64,000 nucleotides of DNA from assembly GCF_000368025.1 (NCBI RefSeq), contig NZ_KB849212.1, positions 68,706-132,705 of the forward strand, written 5' to 3'. This document shows positions 17,746 to 27,281 of this stretch, piece by piece. The notes beneath the pieces were generated by a model that saw only the letters and a list, made by a program, of their open reading frames with translations, searched no databases and was not told the DNA's origin. Every line of letters starts with the position of its first letter. Within the stretch, counting starts at the first letter, position 1. This DNA comes from Acinetobacter parvus DSM 16617 = CIP 108168 (GTDB lineage: Bacteria; Pseudomonadota; Gammaproteobacteria; Pseudomonadales; Moraxellaceae). The translations under genes and the position numbers were made by a program.

Positions 17746-18396
17746 ATGGCACAGTTTGCAGTGATTGGTTTAGGAAGTTTCGGTGCAACTGTTGCGCTAG
17801 AACTCACTCGACTAAAACATGATGTCATCGGTATTGATACCATTAAGCGCAATGTTGAAAACATATCGGATCAGATCACCCATGCCGTTATTGCAGATGC
17901 AACTGATGAACACGTCTTGGATGAACTGAATATTCAAAATTGCGATGCCGTGGTGGTCGCGATTGGTGAAGATATTGAAGCCAGTATTTTATGCGTCTTA
18001 AATTTAAAAAATTTAGGTGTAGAAAAAATCTTGGTTAAAGCCAAAACCAAAGCACACCACACCATTTTGTCGCATTTGCATGTCAGTAAAATTATTCATC
18101 CTGAAGAAGATATGGGAATCCGTGTTGCTCAAGCACTTAATTATCCGATGGTCAGCCGTTATATGGATTTAGGCGACGAACATTATATTGTTAAGCTTCA
18201 TGTACAGGATAAACTCAAAAATGTAAACCTATCAGGCATTATGCAACAGGAGCCACATATTAAGTTATTGTTATTGAAACGGAATCAACAGGTGATTTAT
18301 GAAACCGATAGCAATTTTACTTTACAGGCAGGTGATATCCTGATTTTAGAGGGTTCACTGCATCATCTTAAAAAACTCTCAGGATGTTTCTTATAA
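17746..18396 (+). CDS. TrkA/KtrA-type potassium channel gating protein
   Basis: 216 residues with one RCK unit: TrkA-N Rossmann domain (VIGLGSFGATVA at the start) and TrkA-C (about 135-216). Single-RCK length is that of KtrA rather than double-length TrkA. It binds nucleotides and gates the membrane subunit encoded one base downstream of its stop. The pair forms a Ktr-type K+ uptake system. Confidence 0.88.
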   Translation: MAQFAVIGLGSFGATVALELTRLKHDVIGIDTIKRNVENISDQITHAVIADATDEHVLDELNIQNCDAVVVAIGEDIEASILCVLNLKNLGVEKILVKAKTKAHHTILSHLHVSKIIHPEEDMGIRVAQALNYPMVSRYMDLGDEHYIVKLHVQDKLKNVNLSGIMQQEPHIKLLLLKRNQQVIYETDSNFTLQAGDILILEGSLHHLKKLSGCFL

Positions 18397-18397
18397 A

Positions 18398-19735
18398 ATG
18401 GCAATAAAAATAAACTCCCAGAAGATATTCAACCTGAGTCCACCCTCATTGTTGGCAATCGGTTTTCTTAGTTTTATTGTGCTTGGGACAATATTATTGA
18501 AACTGCCTTTTGCCAATAATGGCAATGTCAGCTGGATGGATGCCTTGTTTACTGCCACTTCTGCGGTAACGATTACAGGTTTATCGGTGGTGAATCTAAG
18601 TGAATCATTCAACCATTTTGGGCAGTTTATTATCTTGTTACTAATCCAGTCTGGTGGTTTAGGTTTTATGACCTTTGCAATTTTGGCGGCATTAAGCCTT
18701 GCCCCAAAACTTGGTCTAAAACAGCAAATGATGGCACAGGACAGTTTAGGACAAACCAGTCTCTCCAAAGTGACTTTTGTCGCCAAAGGTGTAGTGATTT
18801 ATACCCTGTTTTTTGAACTAATTGGCGTGGTTATATTAACTGCCTCATTTACGCCCATCTACGGTTTTGCGCGTGGACTGTATTATGCAGTTTTTTACAG
18901 TGTTTCCGCTTTTAACAACGCGGGTTTCTCATTATTTGACAATAACTTAATGAGCTTCCAGAGCCATTACCTCATTTGCCTCACCATCAGTTTACTATAT
19001 ACCTTGGGTGGAATTGGCTTTCTGGTTTTAATTGACATCAAGCAGAATAAACGCTGGAGCAAACTTACACCGAACAGCAAACTGATTCTCAGTACAATCG
19101 CCATCCTGAATCTAGTGGCTTTTGTTTTAATTTGGCTATTAGAATCCAATAACCCACTGACTTTAGGTTCTATGAGTCTGGGTGAACAAGCCATGAATGC
19201 CTGGTTTCAGGCCACAGTTCCCCGCTCTTCTGGTTTCAATACCATTGATACAGGTGCGATGGAGCATAGCACCGCCTTACTCACCATGTTGCTGATGTTT
19301 ATTGGTGGTGGCTCCCTGAGTACAGCAGGCGGCATTAAAGTGGGCACTTTCGTTATTCTGGTGTTATGTGTGATTTCATTTTTAAGACGCAATGAGGAAA
19401 TTCGCATTTTCAACCATTCTGTATCACAGGAAACTACCTATAAAGCACTTGCAGTTACCGCAATTACAGGGATGCTAGTATTTACAGGTTGTTTCATCCT
19501 GTTGCTGCTAGAACCTAAAATGGATGCACTTGACCTGATGTTTGAGGTGGTTTCGGCTGCATGTACTGTGGGCCTATCGCGTGGCGCAACAGGTGAACTG
19601 CATGATGGCAGTTTATTTGTCTTAAGTTTACTGATGTATACAGGCCGTTTGGGTCCACTGACCCTCGCCTACTTAATTGCAACGCCAAAGAAAAGCCGTT
19701 TAAAACATGCCATTGCCAACATTCAGATTGGGTAA
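18398..19735 (+). CDS. TrkH/KtrB-type potassium uptake membrane subunit
   Basis: 445 residues, about eight to ten membrane helices arranged as four M1-P-M2 repeats; filter-like Gly residues are seen in TSAVTITGLS, SVSAFNNAGFSL, TVPRSSGFNT and SAACTVGLSRG. Length matches KtrB. Transcribed with the RCK gene (gap of one base). Coupling ion (Na+ or H+) cannot be inferred. Confidence 0.9.
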   Translation: MAIKINSQKIFNLSPPSLLAIGFLSFIVLGTILLKLPFANNGNVSWMDALFTATSAVTITGLSVVNLSESFNHFGQFIILLLIQSGGLGFMTFAILAALSLAPKLGLKQQMMAQDSLGQTSLSKVTFVAKGVVIYTLFFELIGVVILTASFTPIYGFARGLYYAVFYSVSAFNNAGFSLFDNNLMSFQSHYLICLTISLLYTLGGIGFLVLIDIKQNKRWSKLTPNSKLILSTIAILNLVAFVLIWLLESNNPLTLGSMSLGEQAMNAWFQATVPRSSGFNTIDTGAMEHSTALLTMLLMFIGGGSLSTAGGIKVGTFVILVLCVISFLRRNEEIRIFNHSVSQETTYKALAVTAITGMLVFTGCFILLLLEPKMDALDLMFEVVSAACTVGLSRGATGELHDGSLFVLSLLMYTGRLGPLTLAYLIATPKKSRLKHAIANIQIG

Positions 19736-19756
19736 ATTGTCCAAAATTGAGGCTAG

Positions 19757-20281
19757 CTAGAAAATTGATATATTTCCCTGCTCAACCACAAGGGCTTGTC
19801 GACAAATCCCCTCGGCTTGGCGTTGCTGCTCAAATACAGTTTTTGACATGACGTCAAAATGATCACAAAAACTGATTTCCTTTTCATCAATTGAATAGAT
19901 CAAGGACTGATTCCCAACACCCTGCAAGGTATCATAAAATACAATCACAAATTTACCCGCTTCAAATGCCTGTTGAATCTCTGTATAAGTCAAGGCAGCC
20001 CGAATGGGAATCTGTAGAAGTTGTGCAGCAACATAGCTTTGCTGTTCTTTCTCATCAATATTTGGGTCAGGATCAGTATACAGCGACACTTCAAATCCCA
20101 ATTTTTTCAGGGCCACAGCCAAGGCAATGGTAAATGTTCCCTCTTCCTGATCATGGCGACATAATTGAATCAGGTCAGCAATATCAATATGGGTTTGATA
20201 TTGCTTTATGATCAGCCAGACCGCAAACACCCCACAATTTGCCTCAAGCTGCAATAATGGCTCTGGAATATTTAAACTCAT
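19757..20281 (-). CDS. C39-like cysteine peptidase domain protein
   Basis: 174 residues. QLEANCGVFAVWLI has the Gln and Cys of papain-like peptidase C39 domains; the expected His is less obvious (FCDHFDVM is a candidate). No ABC transporter part and no signal peptide, so this is a stand-alone C39-like protein, possibly not proteolytic. Its start abuts the pldA stop, so it is in one operon with pldA. Confidence 0.65.
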   Translation of the reverse strand: MSLNIPEPLLQLEANCGVFAVWLIIKQYQTHIDIADLIQLCRHDQEEGTFTIALAVALKKLGFEVSLYTDPDPNIDEKEQQSYVAAQLLQIPIRAALTYTEIQQAFEAGKFVIVFYDTLQGVGNQSLIYSIDEKEISFCDHFDVMSKTVFEQQRQAEGICRQALVVEQGNISIF

Positions 20282-21451
20282 TTAATACCAGTTCATTAAC
20301 GACACACCCAAACCTGCATAGGTTGCATGGTGGTTATAGTCAATCAGGCTTTCACCATATCCATCAAAGAGTTGTAAATGACCACGCAGTTTGCCCTTGA
20401 TTGGAAATGCCCAGTCAAACTGCACCGCGCCATGTGATTTATCACCACCTTTAAGGGAATGACGCAACATAAGAGAAAAGTCATTTTCTCCCTTGCGATA
20501 AAATGCGGTTAAATCACCACGACCAATATAATCCTTAATATCAGGATTATTATCATCTTTGGCATTTTCTTCGACACGGTACCAAGGCCGTAACATCAAC
20601 GCAAAATTGTCTTTTTCAAACCCTAAATTAAAAATTACACGGTTCCAACTACGTGATAATGGATCAGAACGACCATTGGATTGATGATTTAAGGTGACAC
20701 CTAGCAAACGTGCATTTAGACCTAAAATTTCATAATTGGTTCTAAACATTAAACTTGCTTCAGGCTCATAATTGGTCTCACGAAATGGACGTGATTCCTC
20801 AGAGTTGTAAACCTGCCAACGCGAAGACTGAGTATAACCTATCCATAAATCGCCATTATTACCCAGGATGTTTTCCCACGCCTTGGTCTTAAAGGAAATC
20901 TGGAACTTTGCCTCACTAGAGGTTAATTCCTGTTTCTCATTGACGGTATTTTGGGGGTTTGGGCTGCTTGGAAATTCATTCTTGTCACTGGTCCAGAACA
21001 ATGGCAGTAAATAAACAGGTTGATAGGCACGAATATTCCATACCCCCAACTTACTTTCTTCTGACAGCTCCCAACGGCGATCCAGCAAGGAAACATTCGG
21101 ATCAAACTTAGGCGCAGCACCCAGCAAATGTAGGTCACTGAGTTTTTGAACCACCTTATCCTTTAAAGATTCAGGTTTGTTTTTTTCATTGGTTTCAGCA
21201 ACAGGTACAGATGTGGCAGCAATCACAGGTTCAGCCACCTGAGCCTGCGGCTGAATAATGGTCGGTGCCTTAAAAAGCGCATCATAACAAGCCAGACGTT
21301 CAGCATTTGAAGCCAATGCCACACATGCCTCAACTGTTGCGGGACTGGCTGGCGCTGTTGCCTGTGCATGGGTAAATGACGTGGTTAGAGAGCCTAGTAT
21401 AGCCACCACACTAAGCTCCAAATGACCCCGCTCAAAAGATTTGAACGCCAT
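20282..21451 (-). CDS. pldA: Outer membrane phospholipase A
   Basis: 389 residues: signal peptide ending near THAQA, an N-terminal extension of about 100 residues with a Cys pair (VEACVALASNAERLACYDALF), then the 12-strand barrel. Catalytic motif NHQSNGRSDPLSRSWNR holds the His-Ser pair and the calcium-site Ser/Arg. It hydrolyses phospholipids that reach the outer leaflet and needs dimerisation and Ca2+ in known members. Co-oriented with the M16 protease upstream (gap of 20 bases). Confidence 0.92.
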   Translation of the reverse strand: MAFKSFERGHLELSVVAILGSLTTSFTHAQATAPASPATVEACVALASNAERLACYDALFKAPTIIQPQAQVAEPVIAATSVPVAETNEKNKPESLKDKVVQKLSDLHLLGAAPKFDPNVSLLDRRWELSEESKLGVWNIRAYQPVYLLPLFWTSDKNEFPSSPNPQNTVNEKQELTSSEAKFQISFKTKAWENILGNNGDLWIGYTQSSRWQVYNSEESRPFRETNYEPEASLMFRTNYEILGLNARLLGVTLNHQSNGRSDPLSRSWNRVIFNLGFEKDNFALMLRPWYRVEENAKDDNNPDIKDYIGRGDLTAFYRKGENDFSLMLRHSLKGGDKSHGAVQFDWAFPIKGKLRGHLQLFDGYGESLIDYNHHATYAGLGVSLMNWY

Positions 21452-21471
21452 AATTTTCTCCGATTCTTATT

Positions 21472-24411
21472 TTAATTGACCTGTTGGATACTAAATCCGA
21501 GTTGCTGTAGTTCTTCACGTTTTGCAAATGGTGCAACCACTGCTTTCACAGGTTTTTGTTCCAACAAATACTGTTTTGCCACACGGTTTAAATCATCCAG
21601 AGTCACATTTAACAGGCGTTCACGTAGCATTTTACGGAATTTCGGTGTACGGGCATGCAGCAACGCATAACACGCTGTAATTGCCTCACCAGCAGGTGAA
21701 CCAGGCTTATCCATACTGGCAACCAGACCTAAAATCGCCTCTTCAAGTTGATGCGGCTGCTGTTCTGTATTCAGCAACCATTGCACACTGGCTTCAAAAT
21801 CATTAAATGTTTCCGCCAATCGTGGATCACGGTAGCTATAGAAGCGGAATGAGCAGGCATTGCCATCATAACTGGCTCCACCACCATAGGCTCCACCTTT
21901 TTCACGGATGGCACTATGCAAAAAGCCATTACGCAGGTAGGCAGCCAACACCATTAATGGTGCAGCATCAGCATGGGCAACATCAACTGCCTGATAGGCG
22001 GAAGCACAGAACTGCACATTAGTCTGGATCAGCCATGCTTCATCATTTGCTGTATTGACTTGTTCAACTTGAGTTAAAGTGACAGGTTCTTTATTGACTT
22101 GCAACTTATCCCAGACGTTTTGCACCTCTTCCACTAAACGGTCAAAGTGATGCTCTTCACACACCAATAGGAACTGTTTAGGAGCCTGCAATAGTTTACG
22201 ATGAATTGCCTGTAATTCAGCAATTAATGCATGATAGGCATCTTCATCCTGATCAATCTTAGTGACTAAATCACTCAGCCAGTTCAGCGCACCCAAACCT
22301 GTATTATGGTAGTCACGGCGAGCAAGTGCACTCATTTGACGTGAGGCAGTCTGCATCGCATAGCTATGCCCTGAACCAGACAAACGTGATTGCCAACGGG
22401 TTTTCCGTTGCTGCAATAATTCGATGATACGGTCTTTCTCATCAAAGCGAAGCTGTTCAAATGCCAGTTTTAATAACTGAATGGCATCAAGCTTCTGCGT
22501 TAATGACTTGGTGGTTAGGGTCAGCCATGCACTGATCCGATCCTTATTATCCACTTTACTGCGTAGCGATGCACCCATACCCAGCCCACCACTGACTGCC
22601 GTCTGGAGCTGCTGCAATTCAAGATAATCGTATTCACCTGCCCCTACTTCACCCATCAAGATTGAAAGTAAGTTGAAATACGGTGACTGTACAATTTCGT
22701 CAGGAATTTGAATCAAGACCTGCTGATAATAAATACCATTGGTACCTGCATGGTAAAGATTTAATGGTGTATCCAGACCATTACAGATAATTTCACGCAA
22801 TTGACCTTGCACAATATGCAAGTCTGCTGGCACATCCTCCAGCCCCACTTTTGGCAATAGCTCAAGATCATCAGGCGTATCTTGACGCTTTTTCAATGCC
22901 TCAGTTTTTTCCTGAATCTCGATTTTCTGATCTTCAGTTAGGTTTGCGGTAATCTCAGCCAAACGAGCCTGTTCAGCCTGTTGCTCTTTCACTGATTTAG
23001 TTGCATCAGGAACCAAAGTCATTTGTACACGATGCGGATTATCCAACAAATGAATTTGAATTAAATTAGACAACCACATTGGGTCTTTCAATTCTTCCTT
23101 AACCTGTTCAATCGCAGAATCCACATCCCAGACATGAATCGGGTCATTGTGGTGAATGGCACTGCCCAAACCATTTAGGATCAGGCTTAAGCCATACGGT
23201 GTGCCATCGCCATTGATTTCACGTTGATGCAATTCAATCTGATGCAGAATTGCATCGACCAAATCGGTATCAACAGGCTTGGATGCAACGTCCTGTAGAA
23301 TGTTTAATACGCCACTCTTAAAGTTTTCAGCATATTCTGCATTTGAACCTTGTACGCCACAATAGAAAGTCATTTCAAAATTACTGTCATCCACACCCAT
23401 CAATGGCCCTGTGGACTGTGCATAACCACAAGTTTCCAAATAATGACGCAACGGCGAAGCTGAATTTTCCAGCAAAATCCCCTCAACCAGACGCATGCCT
23501 AAACGCAGCTTAATATCGCTGGTTTCAGGCAATAACCATGAGATCACATGAAAGGTCTTGTCTTTCAGGTCTTCACTATCCACCGCATAGGATTCAGTCA
23601 CCTCAATGGGCGCGGTTAAACGCTTCTCAGGTGTGGAATATAAAGTCGTTCCTTTGGAAAACTTATGTAAAGCCAATGTTTCAAACTGTTCCTGTAAATC
23701 ATAAGCATTTTGATTGCCGAAAGTCATAAACACCGCATTACTTGGATGGTAATGGGTTTTATAGAACTCAACCAATTGCTCATAGCTTAAATCTGGAATG
23801 TCTTTTGGATCACCACCTGAATTATAATGATAAGTCGTTTCAGGGAATAAATGATGTGCCAATTGGTGATAGATCTGATCTGTAGGTGAACTCATAGCCC
23901 CTTTCATTTCATTAAATACAACACCTTTATAAACCGCCTGATCATTCTCTAACTCAATACGGATTCCCTCCTGGGCAAAATCCAGAGGATTCAGGTTTGC
24001 GGCAAAGGCAGCATCTAAATAAACCGACAACAGGTTTTGAAAATCTTTCTTGTTCTGCGTTGCAAATGGATAAGCCGTCCAGTCTGCCGCAGTAAAGGCA
24101 TTCATAAAGGTATTCAATGAACGGCGGATCATTAAAAAGAATGGATCGCGGACTGGAAACTTCTCAGAACCACATAAAGCGGTATGCTCTAAAATATGTG
24201 CGGTTCCCTTTGAATCCATCGGCTGCGTTCTAAATGCCACCAGAAACACATTTTCATCATTATTGGTTGCGAGATGATAGTGAACTGCACCTGTCACTTT
24301 ATGTTTATATTCTGAAACGTAAATATCAAGTGCTTCTACATGGTGTTGACGTAATAGCTGAAACGCAGGGTGAATGGTTTGAGTAATGCTTTCAGAAACA
24401 TCGACAGTCAT
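21472..24411 (-). CDS. M16C family zinc protease (PreP-like)
   Basis: 979 residues, the length of PreP/presequence-degrading peptidases. The inverted zinc motif HILEH lies in GTAHILEHTALCGSEKFPVRDPFF, with the distal Glu in FNEMKGAMSSP. Two homologous halves are joined by a helical hinge rich in Glu/Gln/Lys (about 460-510). No clear signal peptide. Probably degrades unstructured peptides; the bacterial role is not settled. Confidence 0.9.
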   Translation of the reverse strand: MTVDVSESITQTIHPAFQLLRQHHVEALDIYVSEYKHKVTGAVHYHLATNNDENVFLVAFRTQPMDSKGTAHILEHTALCGSEKFPVRDPFFLMIRRSLNTFMNAFTAADWTAYPFATQNKKDFQNLLSVYLDAAFAANLNPLDFAQEGIRIELENDQAVYKGVVFNEMKGAMSSPTDQIYHQLAHHLFPETTYHYNSGGDPKDIPDLSYEQLVEFYKTHYHPSNAVFMTFGNQNAYDLQEQFETLALHKFSKGTTLYSTPEKRLTAPIEVTESYAVDSEDLKDKTFHVISWLLPETSDIKLRLGMRLVEGILLENSASPLRHYLETCGYAQSTGPLMGVDDSNFEMTFYCGVQGSNAEYAENFKSGVLNILQDVASKPVDTDLVDAILHQIELHQREINGDGTPYGLSLILNGLGSAIHHNDPIHVWDVDSAIEQVKEELKDPMWLSNLIQIHLLDNPHRVQMTLVPDATKSVKEQQAEQARLAEITANLTEDQKIEIQEKTEALKKRQDTPDDLELLPKVGLEDVPADLHIVQGQLREIICNGLDTPLNLYHAGTNGIYYQQVLIQIPDEIVQSPYFNLLSILMGEVGAGEYDYLELQQLQTAVSGGLGMGASLRSKVDNKDRISAWLTLTTKSLTQKLDAIQLLKLAFEQLRFDEKDRIIELLQQRKTRWQSRLSGSGHSYAMQTASRQMSALARRDYHNTGLGALNWLSDLVTKIDQDEDAYHALIAELQAIHRKLLQAPKQFLLVCEEHHFDRLVEEVQNVWDKLQVNKEPVTLTQVEQVNTANDEAWLIQTNVQFCASAYQAVDVAHADAAPLMVLAAYLRNGFLHSAIREKGGAYGGGASYDGNACSFRFYSYRDPRLAETFNDFEASVQWLLNTEQQPHQLEEAILGLVASMDKPGSPAGEAITACYALLHARTPKFRKMLRERLLNVTLDDLNRVAKQYLLEQKPVKAVVAPFAKREELQQLGFSIQQVN

Positions 24412-24587
24412 GTGATCTCCAATTTATCTATTTAATTAACATTCTTGATTATAGAGAGTCTACCGAAGAATATGCACGGATATCCATGTAAATTGGTATG
24501 TTTTTGTAGAAAAATTCAGCAAGCAAGGTGTGATGGTCAATGCATTGGTGTAAACTTTAGCTTTTGATTTTTACTGTGATGACAAAC

Positions 24588-25601
24588 ATGGCAACTGTTG
24601 ATCTTTTTGCAATTGGAAATGCACTCATTGACCAAGAATTTAAAGTTTCTTATGAGTTTTTAACACAGCAGGCTTTGCAAAAAGGCACAATGCAGTTGAC
24701 CGATGGTGAAACTCAAGCTGCTTTATATCAACAATTACAAGATACTCAAAGCTACAAGGGTCAAGCAAGTGGTGGGTCGGCTGCAAACACAACTGTTGCA
24801 TTCAGTGCTTTAGGTAGTACAGCTTTTTACGGATGCCGTGTAGGTAACGACGAACTGGGTTCAATTTATCTGAATGGTTTAAATGATGCTGGTATCCAGA
24901 CCACAACCCAATCAATCAGTGAAGGCGTAACAGGAACTTGTATGGTACTGATCAGTCCTGATTCAGAACGTACCATGCATACCTATCTAGGCATTACCGC
25001 TGAATTAACTGCTGAACAAATCGATTTTGAACCGTTAAAAACTGCAAAATGGCTCTATATCGAGGGTTACTTATCAACCAGTGATACGGCGCGTATCGCG
25101 GTCAAACAGGCCCGTGAGCTTGCAAAAGCGCATGGGGTGAAAATCGCCCTATCCCTTTCTGATCCAGCAATGGTGCAATATGCCCGTCAAGGTTTGGAAG
25201 AATTACTGGATGATGGCGTTGACTTACTGTTCTGTAATGAACAGGAAGCGTTGATGTTTACCAATACAGAAAATCTTGATGATGCCATTGCAGCATTAAA
25301 ATCAAACAATCAGCATATCGTCATCACGCAAGGCGCAAATGGTGCGGTGATTATTGATCCAGCCCAACAGTTCCATGTGGCTGGACGGCATGTTGATGCT
25401 GTGGATACCAATGGTGCGGGTGATGCCTTTGCGGGTGCATTTTTATATGCCATTAATGCAGGCCTTAGTCTGGAAGCGGCTGCCCAGCTTGCCATTTTAA
25501 TTTCCAGTGAGGTTGTTGCTCAATTCGGCCCACGTTTGGCTGTCGAAAACTACGCCAAGCTATTCGAACAATTCAAATCCACACAACAGGAATGTGCTTA
25601 A
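24588..25601 (+). CDS. PfkB family carbohydrate/adenosine kinase
   Basis: 337 residues from ATG at 24588; ATG at 24579 and TTG at 24564 are also in frame and no clear ribosome site decides. Both PfkB signatures are present: GGSAANTTVAFSALGS and the anion-hole DTNGAGDAFAGAF with the catalytic Asp. Closest in style to adenosine kinase-like ribokinases, but the sugar is not identified. The next gene starts one base after the stop. Confidence 0.88.
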   Translation: MATVDLFAIGNALIDQEFKVSYEFLTQQALQKGTMQLTDGETQAALYQQLQDTQSYKGQASGGSAANTTVAFSALGSTAFYGCRVGNDELGSIYLNGLNDAGIQTTTQSISEGVTGTCMVLISPDSERTMHTYLGITAELTAEQIDFEPLKTAKWLYIEGYLSTSDTARIAVKQARELAKAHGVKIALSLSDPAMVQYARQGLEELLDDGVDLLFCNEQEALMFTNTENLDDAIAALKSNNQHIVITQGANGAVIIDPAQQFHVAGRHVDAVDTNGAGDAFAGAFLYAINAGLSLEAAAQLAILISSEVVAQFGPRLAVENYAKLFEQFKSTQQECA

Positions 25602-25602
25602 C

Positions 25603-25923
25603 ATGGAAAAGATTTGCATGACTGAGGAAGTCCCTGAACGTGAAGCACGTGCATATGACACCATGAAAGGAAAGACTATCTTCATCACCCAGCGTGACGG
25701 ACAATTTTATGCCTATAATAATCTTTGTCCGCATTTGCAAACTGAGCTTGAATATCTGGAGAATCAATTTCTGGATCAGGACGGTGAATATATTCAATGT
25801 TCTACACATGGTGCCTTGTTCTCTGTAGAAACAGGTGAATGTATTTCGGGTCCATGTCTAGGTGAATTCCTTGAAAAAGTAAATTTGGAAGTACACTCTG
25901 ATGGTGGTATTTATATTGATTAG
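25603..25923 (+). CDS. Rieske 2Fe-2S protein
   Basis: 106 residues from ATG at 25603. Cluster ligands in NLCPHLQTE and QCSTHGALFSV (Cys-x-His and Cys-x2-His), the ferredoxin-type Rieske fold. No membrane anchor, so a soluble electron carrier or a subunit. Directly after the PfkB kinase, with one base between; a longer upstream start would overlap the kinase heavily and is rejected. Confidence 0.85.
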   Translation: MEKICMTEEVPEREARAYDTMKGKTIFITQRDGQFYAYNNLCPHLQTELEYLENQFLDQDGEYIQCSTHGALFSVETGECISGPCLGEFLEKVNLEVHSDGGIYID

Positions 25924-25933
25924 TGCCTAAATC

Positions 25934-26557
25934 ATGAATTCTGCGATGACTGAGTTTTTTTTAAATTACTACCTTATGCCATTTCACATGAGCGTAGTGG
26001 CACTGATGTTGCTCAGCATTGCAGAAACCATCGGTATCTTTATTGGGTTGCGCCCAAGTCATCTGGTTAAAAAGCTGACACCTGAATGGTTACTTAATTC
26101 ACCGCTACTCGATGTTAAATTCTCCAAGTATCTCATCTTTGTTTTTTTACTGATCAATTTCAGTTTTGCAGGTTATTTCTTAGAGCTTTCTTTTTTTGCC
26201 TTACAGCATTATTTCATCTCACCTTACTACTTATTTGTTCCTGCTTTGATTATCGACATCTTTTTTACTGTGTTTATGATTCATTGTCTTGACCAAGTGA
26301 TTAAACCTAAAGTCACACATTCACATATCAATCTAGTGGGTCGCTTAGCAACAATCTCAACGGGAAATGCACGTCCAGGCTTCTCTGCGCAAGCACGTGT
26401 TCGCAATGAATTTGGTCAACTGTATTATGTACAAGTAGAGCCAGAATATGGTGAATTAGAGTTACAATCCCAAGTGTTGTTAATCAGTCAGAAATCTAAT
26501 TCGTACTATATTGCTAAAAAAATCACCATATCAAATAAGCTATTCACCGCAGAGTAA
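25934..26557 (+). CDS. YqiJ/NfeD-like membrane protein
   Basis: 207 residues: three or four membrane helices (about 17-38, 70-90, 105-125) then a C-terminal OB-fold domain (about 137-200, VGRLATISTGNARPGFSAQARVR). The layout matches YqiJ, usually next to the flotillin-like yqiK; no flotillin gene follows here. It begins 10 bases after the Rieske gene and is probably in the same transcript. Confidence 0.75.
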   Translation: MNSAMTEFFLNYYLMPFHMSVVALMLLSIAETIGIFIGLRPSHLVKKLTPEWLLNSPLLDVKFSKYLIFVFLLINFSFAGYFLELSFFALQHYFISPYYLFVPALIIDIFFTVFMIHCLDQVIKPKVTHSHINLVGRLATISTGNARPGFSAQARVRNEFGQLYYVQVEPEYGELELQSQVLLISQKSNSYYIAKKITISNKLFTAE

Positions 26558-27089
26558 GACCTATATAGTTAAAATTTTGAGCACCCCACCAAAAATTACA
26601 ATATGTTACAAAAAGAAAATTTATAAATATTGCAATTCCCTCTTCCATTTTCATCAATCTATTGATCTAACTTTCAAACCAAAATGAAGGATGATATTTC
26701 ACACATTTTTAACAAAAACTCTACTAACACACTAGGTTTTATGGATATTTCATTGTGCTTAATATTTATTTATGTAAATAAAATCACAAGCATTTGTTAA
26801 TGTTATGATTTTTATATCCATACCATTTTAGTTGGTTTTATTTTTATTTAATTCATTATAAATCCTATCTTTTAAATCGGATTTAAATTCACAAACTAGA
26901 CTATTTTAATCGGATTAATTCACCAAATAAAAATTTCAGATAAAAATTTATTAAAAACCAAAATAAAATTATAAATCATTGTTTTATATAAAATAACAAT
27001 ATACAATTATTTAAAGTATATAAAAGGTTTATTTTTAATGAATTTTAATTAATAATGTGTAACATCTTTAAAATTATGAGGCTAGCTCG
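26558..27089. other. AT-rich gap upstream of the bd oxidase operon
   Basis: 532 bases with very high AT. No open frame of note on either strand. It should hold the promoter and any oxygen-responsive control of the cyd operon; many near-TATAAT strings make a single promoter choice unsafe. I saw no clear FNR or ArcA box. Confidence 0.4.
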
Positions 27090-27281
27090 ATGAAGACAAG
27101 TTCTCAAGACCCAAACCGAAGATTAACCTGGGAAATAGCAATTATTCTAATTATTAAAGTTGTGCTTCTCATGGTGATTAAACATATCTGGTTCGATGCC
27201 CCAACCATTCCAAAAGATTTTAACAATCAAGTTGCCGAGCGTATTGCTGGTGACCTACCCAACAATCAGGAGACACGTTGA
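27090..27281 (+). CDS. cydP: Cytochrome oxidase putative small subunit CydP
   Basis: 63 residues with one membrane helix (about 15-35, WEIAIILIIKVVLLMVIKHIW) and a charged tail. Small proteins of this form precede cydA in many proteobacteria and are called CydP. Its stop overlaps the cydA start by 4 bases, so translation is coupled. Role in the complex is inferred from position. Confidence 0.8.
   Translation: MKTSSQDPNRRLTWEIAIILIIKVVLLMVIKHIWFDAPTIPKDFNNQVAERIAGDLPNNQETR

Noticed and set aside
26558..27089. Possible FNR box before the cyd operon
   Set aside because: No TTGAT-N4-ATCAA match of adequate quality; AT-rich DNA gives many partial matches.
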